Source: Pilimelia columellifera
GTDB taxonomy: Bacteria; Actinomycetota; Actinomycetes; Mycobacteriales; Micromonosporaceae
DNA: 64,000 nt
Direction: 5' to 3'
Assembly (NCBI RefSeq): GCF_039532605.1
Contig: NZ_BAAARY010000018.1
Location: 4,428 to 68,427, forward strand
Part shown: positions 40,351-50,500 of the stretch, piece by piece
Layout: the number at the start of each line of letters is the position of its first letter
Position numbering within the stretch: position 1 is the stretch's first letter
Translations under genes and position numbers: made by a program
The notes under the pieces: generated by a model
Database searches by the model: none
Told to the model about the DNA's origin: nothing
What the model saw: the letters and a program-made list of their open reading frames with translations, nothing else

Positions 40351-43300
40351 CACGCCCGGCGCGTTTGTCGAGTTCTCCCGGCAGCGGGCCCTCGCCCCCG
40401 ACGGACGGTGCAAGCCGTACTCGGACGACGCCGACGGTACCGGCTGGGCGGAGGGCGCCGGGATCGTCGTCCTGGAGCAGCTGTCTTCGGCCCGAGCCCG
40501 TGGCCACCGGGTGCTCGCCGTCCTACGCGGGTCGGCGATCAACCAGGATGGCGCCTCGAACGGGCTGACCGCCCCCAGCGGTGTCGCTCAGCAGCGCGTC
40601 ATACGTCGGGCGCTGGCCAGGGCCGGGCTGAACGCCGCCGGCGTGGACGTGGTGGAGGGCCACGGCACCGGCACCGTGCTGGGAGACCCGATCGAGGCCG
40701 AGGCGCTGTTGGCGACCTACGGCCAGGACCGGGACCCGGACCGGCCGATGTGGCTGGGCTCGTTGAAGTCGAACATCGGCCACACCCAGGCGGCGGCGGG
40801 CGTCGCTGGAGTGATCAAGATGGTGCAGGCGCTGCGGCACGGTGTGCTCCCACCAACGCTGCACGCGGCTCGGCCCTCGCCGCGAGTCGACTGGGCGGCC
40901 GGCGCCGTCCGGCTGATCACCGAGGCCCGGCCTTGGCCGCGGACCGAGCGTCCCCGCCGTGCCGGGGTGTCGTCGTTCGGCGTCAGCGGCACCAACGCGC
41001 ACCTCATCCTTGAGGAAGCGGCCGTCGAACCGGCGCCGCCGGTACCCCCGCCCGGCAACGCCGTCGTCCCGCTCGCCCTGTCGGCGAAGACTCAGGCCGC
41101 CCTGGCCACGGGGGCGGGCCGGCTCGCGGCGTTCCTCGAGGCCGGCAACGACCCTTTGCCGGACGTGGTGGCTGCCCTCAACTGCCGGGCGCTATTCGGT
41201 GAGCGGGCGGTCATCGTGGCGGACTCCCCCGCCGAAGCGGCCACCCTGCTGCGTACCGTCGAACAGGGCCGCAGCGGTTCCGGTATCGTCGTCGGATCCG
41301 CTCGCCCGGGCCCGGTGGTCTTCGTCTTCCCGGGACAGGGCGCGCAATGGTCCGGGATGGGCCGCGACCTGCTCGACGTCTCGGCAGTCTTCGCCGCGCA
41401 CGTGCGGGTTTGCGCGGCCGCCATCGAGCCGTACGCGGACTTCCCGCTAACCGAGGCGTTGCGTGGCGAACTGCCCGAGGACATCGCCGCGAGCGTGGAC
41501 GTCGTCCAGATCACCTCCTTCGTGATGATGACCGGGCTCGCCGCCGTGTGGCGGTCGGCCGGTGTCGAGCCGTCGGCGGTGGCGGGACACTCCCAGGGGG
41601 AGATCGCCGCGGCGTACGTGGCAGGCGCCCTGTCCCTGCCCGACGCGGCGAGGGTGGTGACCGTCCGGGCGGCCCTCATCCGCGACGTCCTCGCCGGTGG
41701 CGGGGCCATGGCGTCGGTTGCTCTCGGTGAGGTGGAAGCCGCCCGACGGCTCGCGGGCAACGATCGGCTGTCGATCTCCGCCGTGAACAGCCCGAGCTCG
41801 GTGGTCGTCGCCGGCCCGCCCGACGCGCTGGGGGAGGTCCTTACCGCGTGGGAGGACGACGGTGTCCGGGTCCGCCGCATCGCCGTGGACTACGCCTCGC
41901 ACACCGCTCAGGTCGAGCAAGTCGCCGAGCGGCTCGGCGCCGCCCTGGCCGGTGTACGCGCCGGGGCACCCCGGATCCCCCTGCTCTCCACCGTCACCGG
42001 TGCGTGGATCACCGCGGCGGGGGAACTCGACGGCGACTACTGGGTGCGCAACTTGCGCCACCCGGTGCGCTTCGCCCCCGCCGTCGCCGCCCTCATCGAT
42101 CGGGGTCACACCTCGTTCGTGGAGGTCAGCGCCCATCCCGTGCTCGTGCAGCCGGTGACTGAGATCGCCGAGGCGGCCGGGGCCGAGGTGGTGGTCACGG
42201 AGTCCTTGCGCCGCGGTGAGGGTGGATTCCGCCGCCTCGGGGCCTCGATGGGCCGCCTGTTCGTCACGGGCACCGCCGTGGACTGGGCCGCCGTGACGCC
42301 GCCCGCCCGGGGACGGGCCGAGCCACCGCCGTACGCCTTCGACCACCGGCCCTACTGGCTACCGGCCACCGGCGCCCGCCCCGGACCGGGGCCCCTGGGC
42401 CTGGCCGAGGTCGAACACCCACTGCTGGGCGCCCTCCTCAACCGCCCCGACGACGGCGGATCGGTGGCCGTCGCCCGGTGGTCGGCGTCGTCGTTCCCCT
42501 GGATCACCACCCGCCGGGAGGACGGCGCCACCGTACTGCCCTCCACCGCCCTGCTCGACGTGGTGATCCACGCCGGGGGCCAGACCGGTACCCCGGTCGT
42601 CGCGAGCCTCACCACCGGTACGCTGGTCGTCCTGCCCGCGCACGGCGCCCTCGACCTCCAGGTGAGCGTCGGTGGCCCCGGCCAGAACGGCGACCGTGCC
42701 GTCGAACTCTGGACCCGTGCCGCCGGGTCGGTCGCCGGCGAGCCGTGGACGCGGCACGCCCACGGCGTGCTCACCCCGGCCGCCGACGAGCCCGTCCCGC
42801 CGTCCGTTCCAGAGACCGGGCGGGTGGATCTCGACGGGGAACCGGGCGGCTACGGGTTACACCCGGCGCTGCTCGACGCGGCCGTACGTACCGTCATCGA
42901 GCCCGGCACGACCCCGGTGACCTGGACCGGCGTGGCCCTGCACGCCACCGGCGCCACCGCGCTGACGGTCCACGGCGACGGCCGCCGGCTGCTGCTCACC
43001 GACCCGACCGGTGCACCCGTGCTGTCGGCGGCGGCGGTCACGACCGGCCCGGATACGACGGCACCCGGGGCCGGGCTCCCCCTCTTCCACACCGCCTGGA
43101 CGGATATCGACCTGCCCTCGGAGGCGGCCCCGCTCCCGGACACGCGGCACTACGAGGTGCCGGCCGGCGACCCCCGGGCGGTGCTGGCCGAGGTTCTCGC
43201 CACCCTGCGGAGCTGGCTGACCGGCTCCGACGCGGCGGGCGGCCGGCTGGTCGTGCACACCAGCGACCGCGACGACATCTCCACCGCAGCGGTGTGGGGG

Positions 43301-44560
43301 CTGGTGCGTTCGGCGCAGTCGGAACACCCCGGCCGCATCGTGCTGGTGGCCACCGACGAGCGGTCCCGCGACGCCCTGCCCGGCGCGCTGGCCACCGGAG
43401 AACCCCAGATCCGCGTACGCGAGGGGCGGGCGCAGGTGCCTCGGCTCGTCCGGACACCCCCGAGCGACGGCCGGACCGCGCGGCCGCTCGACCCGGACGG
43501 CACCGTGCTGATCACCGGCGGCACCGGGCTGCTCGGCGCGATCACCGCCCGTCACTTGGTGGCCCGACACGGCGTACGTCACCTGCTTCTCGCCTCGCGC
43601 AGCGGCCCCACCGGCGAGGCCGGGACCCTGCGCGACGAACTGGCCGCCCTCGGCGCGACCGTCACGATCGCCCGGTGCGACGTCGCCGACCGCGAACAGG
43701 TCAGGGAGCTGCTGGACGGCATCCCGGACACCGCCCCGCTGACCGCCGTCGTGCACACCGCCGGGGTCCTCGACGACGGCGTCCTCACCACGCTCGACAC
43801 CGACCGCCTCGACACCGTGCTGCGCCCCAAGCTGGACGCGGCGCGGCACCTGCACGAGCTGACCCTCGGCCGCGACCTCGCGGCGTTCGTCCTCTACTCC
43901 TCGGCCGCCGGCGTGCTCGGCAACCCCGGGCAGGCGAACTACGCCGCGGCCAACGCCGGCCTCGACGCCCTCGCCCGGGAACGCCGCCGCCTCGGCCTGC
44001 CAGCCGTCTCGGTGGCCTGGGGCTTCTGGACCGAGGCGGGCGGCTTGACCCGGCACCTGGGCTACGCCGACCACTCGCGTACCCGGCGCAGTGGCATGCT
44101 GAGCCTCGGCGCCGGCGACGGCATGGCGCTGCTCGACGCCGCGCTGCGCGGGAACACGCCACCGGACGTCGTCGCGACCCGGTTCGACCTCACGGGCCTG
44201 CGTACCGGGGGCCAACCCGTCGCGCCGCTGCTGCGGGCCCTCGTGCCGCCGACCCGCCCCCGGGCGCACGCCGCGGCCGCAACCCCCGTCGCCGAGCCGC
44301 TGGCGAGCCTGAGCGAGGCGGACCAGGCCGGCGCGCTGCTGCGGATGGTGCGCCGGCACACCGCCGAGGTACTCGGCCACGACGGCCCGGAGTCGGTGCC
44401 CGCCGACCGGCCGTTCCGGGAGACCGGCCTCGACTCGTTGACCGCCATCGAGCTGCGCAACCGGCTGGCCGCCGACACCGGCCTCAAGCTCGGTGCCACG
44501 GTGGCGTTCGACTACCCGCGCCCGGTTGCGCTGGCCGGGCATCTGCGGGACCGGCTCACC
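39794..44560 (+). other. PKS module 1: KS(damaged)-AT(mmal)-DH*-KR-ACP
   Basis: The KS is interrupted at 40350/40352. The AT has GHSQG (Ser codon 41591-41593) and YASH, so methylmalonyl-CoA. The DH-like part (FPWITTRREDGATVLP) has no catalytic His. The KR has TGGTGLLG, LDD and GQANYAAAN, so it should be active. The ACP has GLDSL near 44435. Confidence 0.82.
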
Positions 44561-47500
44561 GGGCGCGACACCGCCCCGAGCGCCGTCCCCGCCGTCGCGG
44601 CCGCCCCCAGCGAACCGATCGCCATCGTGGCCATGGCCTGCCGATTCCCGGCGGGGGTCAACAGTCCCGAGGACCTGTGGCGGGTTGTTCGCGGCGGCGT
44701 CGACGCGGTCACCGGCTTCCCCGAAGACCGGGGCTGGCCCACGGACGGCCTGTTCCACCCCGACCCCGACCACTTCGGAACAACGTACGTACGCCACGGC
44801 GCCTTCCTCGACGACGCCCCCGGTTTCGACGCCACGTTCTTCGGCATCTCACCGAACGAGGCGCTCGCCATGGATCCACAGCAGCGCCTCCTGCTGGAGA
44901 CCTCCTGGGAGCTCCTCGAACGCGCGGGCATCGACCCGGCCACCCTCCACGGCCACGACGTCGGCGTGTTCGCAGGCGTCAACAGCCACGACTACAGCAT
45001 GCGGGCGCACCGATCCGCGGGCGCCGAGGGTTTCCGCCTCACCGGCAGCTCCGGCAGCGTCGTCTCGGGCCGGATCGCCTACCACTACGGCTTCGAGGGT
45101 CAGGCGATCACGATCGACACGGCGTGCTCGTCGTCGTTGGTGGCCCTGCACCTAGCGGTGCGTGCGCTGCAGCAGGGTGAGTGCTCGCTGGCGCTGGCCG
45201 GCGGCGTGACAGTCATCGGCACGGTCGAGACGTTCGTCGAGTTCTCCCGCCAGCGCGGCCTGGCCCCGGACGGGCGGTGCAAGTCGTTCGCCGACGCTGC
45301 CGACGGCACCGGCTGGTCGGAGGGCGCCGGCCTGCTGCTGGTCGAGCGGCTCTCCGACGCCCGTCGCAACGGCCACCAGGTCCTCGCCGTTGTCCGGGGA
45401 ACGGCCGTGAACTCCGACGGCGCGTCCAACGGCCTGACCGCGCCCAGCGGGCCCGCCCAGCAACGGGTCATCACCACCGCCCTGGCAAGCGCGGGCCTCG
45501 GGCCGTCTGACGTGGATGCCGTCGAGGCGCACGGCACCGGAACCACGCTCGGCGACCCGATCGAGGCGCAGGCACTGCTCGAGACGTACGGCCGGGACCG
45601 GGACCCGGACCGGCCGCTCTGGCTGGGCTCGGTCAAGTCGAACCTCGGACACACCCAGGCCGCGGCGGGCGTCGCTGGGGTCATCAAGATGGTGCTGGCG
45701 ATGCGGCACGGCAAGTTGCCCGCCACCCTGCACGTCGACCGCCCGTCGTCGCACATCGACTGGTCGGCGGGAACCGTGCGGCTGCTCACCGAGGCCCGTG
45801 ACTGGCCGGACGCCGGACGCCCCCGCCGCGCCGGTGTGTCCTCCTTCGGTATCGGCGGCACTAACGCCCACGTGGTGCTGGAAGCCGGGCCGGCGCCCGA
45901 GCCGCCGCCGTCCCCGGTGCCCGACCCCGCCGTCGTGCCGGTGCTGCTGTCGGCGCGCACCACGTCGGGGCTGTCCGGTCAGGCCGCGCGGATCGCCGCG
46001 TTCGTCGCCGCCGAACCGGATGCCCAGCCCGGCGACGTCGCCCACGCCCTCGCGACCGCCCGCGCCCACCTCGGCCGGCGGGCGGTGATCCTGGCGACCG
46101 ACCGCGAGCACCTGACCGCGGAACTACGCGACCTCGAACGCGGCACGCCCGGCGCCGCCACGGTCACCGGAACCACCGTGGAGGGCAGCCTCGCCGTGCT
46201 GTTCACCGGGCAGGGTAGCCAGCGGGCCGGCATGGGCGCCGGCCTGAGCCGCAGCCAACCCGTGTTCCGGGAGGCCTTCACGGCCGCGATCGCCGAGGTC
46301 GAACGACACCTCGGCGGTCACTGGCCGCTGCCGCTGGCCGAAGTCCTGGCGGCCGCGACCGGCACGCCCGAGGCGGCGCTGCTCGACCGTACGCTCTATA
46401 CTCAGCCCGCCCTGTTCGCTCTGGAAACCGCGCTGTACCGGCTGCTCGTCAGCTGGGGCGTGCGGCCCGCGCTGCTCGCCGGGCACTCGATCGGGGAGAT
46501 CACCGCGGCGCACGTGGCCGGGGTGCTCGATCTGAGCCAGGCCGCCCGGCTGGTGGCGGCGCGGGCCCGGCTCATGGACGCCCTGCCTGCCGGCGGCGCG
46601 ATGACCGCCGTCCGGGCGACCGAGCAGCAGGTCGCCGCCCTGCTGCGGGACGCGCCGGGCAGCGTCGGCGTGGCCGCCGTGAACGGCCACGACTCGCTCG
46701 TCCTCGCCGGCGAGCAGGAGGCCGTCGACGCGATCGCCGACCGGCTGCACCGCGACGGCCACAAGATCCGCCGTCTGAGCGTCAGCCACGCGTTCCATTC
46801 GGTGCTGATGGAACCGGTACTTGACGAGTTCGGGGCGGTCGCCGCGAGCCTGACCTACCGGCCGAGCACCGTCCCGATCGTCTCCACCCTCACCGGACGG
46901 CTCGACGCGGCCGGGGAGATGAGTACCGCCGGCTACTGGGTACGGCAGTTGCGGCACGCCGTCCGGTTCGGCGACGCGGTGGCCGCCCTGCGAGCCGAGG
47001 GCGCCACGACCTTCCTCGAGGCGGGGCCGGGCAGCGCGCTGACCAGCATGGTGCTGGAGGCGCCGGGCCTGTCCGAGGCCGCCTGCCTGCCCTTTCTGCC
47101 GGCCAGCCCGGACGAGGCACTCGCCGTCCGTAGCGCCGTCGCGGGCCTGCACGTACGCGGCATCGGCGCCGACTGGCCCGTGATCATCGGCCGCTCCGGC
47201 CCGGCGCCGCTCGGTACCGAACTGCCCACGTACGCCTTCGAGCATCAGCGCTTCTGGATCGGCACCGAGCAGGAGGAACCCGCCCCGCCCCCGGTCGCTG
47301 TCCCCCCCGTCGCCCCGGCGGCGGTCCGCGACCTCACCGACCTGACCGACCTCGTCCGCGAGAGCGCCCTCGTCGTCCTCGGCCACCGCCCGGACACCGC
47401 CCTCGACGAGCGGATGTCCTTCAAGGACCTGGGCCTCGACTCGCTGGGTGCCGTCCGGCTGCGCAACCGCCTACGCGACCTCACCGGCGTCGAGATGCCT

Positions 47501-50500
47501 GTCACCGTCGCTTTCGACCACCCCACCACCGGCGCCCTCGCCGCCCAGCTGAGCGCCGTCCTGCACGGCGATGCCGACGCAGACGCCGACACCGGAGTGC
47601 CCGCAGCCTGCGGAGCCGACGAGCCGATCGTGATCATCGCGACGAGCGGCCGGTTCCCGGGCGGGGCCGACAGCCCGGACGCGCTGTGGCGGCTGGTCGC
47701 CGAGCGACGGGACGCCGTCACCGGATTCCCGACCGACCGGGACTGGGACGTCGACCGGCTTTACCACCCGGACCCCGCCCATCCCGGGACCTCCTACACC
47801 CGTGCGGGCGGTTTCCTGCACGACGCCGCCCAGTTCGACGCCGCCCTCTTCGGGATCTCGCCGCGCGAGGCCCTGGCCATGGATCCGCAGCAGCGGTTGC
47901 TGCTGGAGACCTCGTGGGAGGCGTTCGAACGCGCCGGGATCGACCCGTTGTCGCTGCGCGGCCGGGATGTCGGGGTGTTCACGGGCATCGTGCACCACGA
48001 CTACGTGACCCGGTTGCGACAGGTTCCCGAGGACGTGCAGGGCTACGTGATGACCGGTACGGCCGCCAGCGTGGCGTCCGGGCGGGTGTCGTACGTGTTC
48101 GGCTTCGAGGGCCCGGCGGTGACGGTCGACACGGCGTGTTCGTCGTCGCTGGTGGCGATTCACCTGGCGGCGCAGGCGCCCGACGCGTTCCTGGAGTTCT
48201 CCCGCCAGCGCGGGCTCGCGGCAGACGGGCGCTGCAAGTCGTACTCGTCGGACGCGGACGGCACCGGCTGGGCCGAGGGGGCCGGTATCGTCGTCCTGGA
48301 GCGGCTGTCGGACGCCCGCCGCAACGGCCATCGCGTGCTCGCCGTGCTCCGCGGCAGCGCCGTCAACCAGGACGGCGCTTCCAATGGGCTCACCGCCCCC
48401 AGCGGACCGGCGCAGCAGCGCGTCATCCGCCGGGCGCTGGCCGAGGCCGGGCTGGACGCCGCCGCCGTGGACGTGGTGGAGGGCCACGGCACCGGCACGG
48501 TCCTCGGCGACCCGATCGAGATCCAGGCGCTGATGGCCACGTACGGCAAGGACCGGGACCCGGAGCACCCGCTTTGGCTGGGGTCGCTGAAGTCGAACAT
48601 CGGCCACACCCAGGCGGCGGCCGGCGTGGCCGGGGTCATCAAGATGGTGGAGGCGCTGCGGCACGGCGTGCTCCCGGCGTCACTGCACGCCGGTGCGCCG
48701 ACCTCCCAGGTCGATTGGTCGGCCGGAACCGTACGCGTGCTCGCCGAAGAGCGCGACTGGCCGCGTACGGTCGGAAGGCCACGCCGTGCGGGCGTCTCCT
48801 CCTTCGGCGCGAGCGGCACCAACGCCCACCTCGTCATCGAGGAAGCCCCCGGCGAGGACCCGATTCCTACCGGCGGCCCCGGCGTCGTCGCCCTCACGCT
48901 TACGGCGAAGACCCCAGCTTCCCTGACGGCGCAGGCCACCCGGCTCGCGGCGCTGCTCACCCGGGAACCGGGTGTGCCGCTGGCGTCCGTCGCGGCCGCC
49001 CTCGCCACCCGCCGCGCGGTGCTTGGCGAACGGGCCGCCGTCGTCGCGGAGACGCCCGAGGAGGCGCTGCCCGCCCTGCACGCTCTGGCCCGCGGCGAAC
49101 GCGACCCCCGGCTGGTCTCGGGCACCGCCGTAGCCGGCAAGCTGGCCTGGGTGTTCCCCGGCCAGGGCGCGCAGTGGCTGGGCATGGGCCGGGACCTGCT
49201 CGCGGAGTCCCCGGTCTTCGCCGCCCGGGCCGCCGATTGTGCGCGGGCCCTCGAGCCGTGGCTCGACTGGCCAGTGCTCGACGTGTTGCGCGGCGACGCC
49301 GAACCGGCGATGTTCGAGCGCGTGGACGTGGTTCAGGTCGCCACGTTCACCGTGATGGTGAGCCTGGCCGCGGTCTGGTCGTCGGCGGGCGTGGTGCCGG
49401 ACGCGGTGATCGGCCACTCCCAGGGCGAGATCGCCGCGGCCTGCGTGGCCGGAGCACTGTCGCTGAACGACGCGGCCCGGGTGGTCGCCCTGCGCAGCCA
49501 GGTCATCGCGGCCAAGCTGGCCGGGGGCGGCGGGATGGCGTCGGCCGTCGTGAGCGAGGCGGAGGCCCGCGAGCGGCTGCCGCCGTGGGCGGATTCGGTG
49601 GAGGTCGCCGTGGTCAACAGCCCGACGTCGGTGGTGATCGCGGGCGAGCCCGAGCAGCTGGACGCCGCGCTGGAACAGCTGGCTGCCGATGGCGTACGGG
49701 TCCGCCGGGTCGCCGTCGACTACGCCTCGCACACCCGGCACGTGGAAACCGTGCGGGACGCGCTCGCGGAGGCGTTCGGCGATGTGCGTTCCCAGGTGCC
49801 CGCGGTGCCGATGCGTTCGACGCTCACCGGCGGCTGGATCCGCGACGCCGGTGATCTCGACGGCGACTACTGGTACCGCAACCTGCGCGGCCAGGTGAGC
49901 TTCGGGCCGGCGGTCACCGCGCTCGTCGAGGACGCCTTCGCGTTCTTCGTCGAGATGAGCCCGCACCCGGTCCTCGTCCAGCCGGTGACCGAGTGCGCCG
50001 AGGCAGCCGGAAGAAACGTCTCGGCCACGGGGTCGCTGCGGCGCGACGACGGCGGGATGCGGCGGCTGCTCACCTCGATCGCCGAGCTGAGCGTCGCCGG
50101 GGTCACGCCGCGATGGCCAGCCGTGCTGCCCGCCGCGGACGGCTGGGTGGATCTGCCGGTGTACGCGTTCGACCGGCAGGCGTACTGGCTGCGGGAGCCC
50201 GCGGACGGCGGCGAGGCCACCAGGGCCGACGACGCCGCCGAGGTGTGGGCGGCCGTGCGCGACGAGGATGCGCGGGCCCTGGCCGAGGTGCTCGGCGCCG
50301 ACGACACGGCCGATTTCGAGAGCCTCACCCGGGTGCTGCCCCTGCTGGCCCGGTGGCGGGCACGCCAGGAGTCCGCCTCGGCGCTCGAAGGACTCCGTTA
50401 TCGGACGTCCTGGCAACCGTTCGACAACAACGCGGCCGGGGTGCCGGCCGGACGCTGGCTCGTGGTCGCCCCCACCGGCGGGTCCGTCGACGGGTTCGTC

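Noticed and set aside
42478..45180. 900-codon plus-strand frame inside the starter PKS
   Set aside because: It is the +2 shadow of modules 1-2, an arginine/proline-rich translation without domains.
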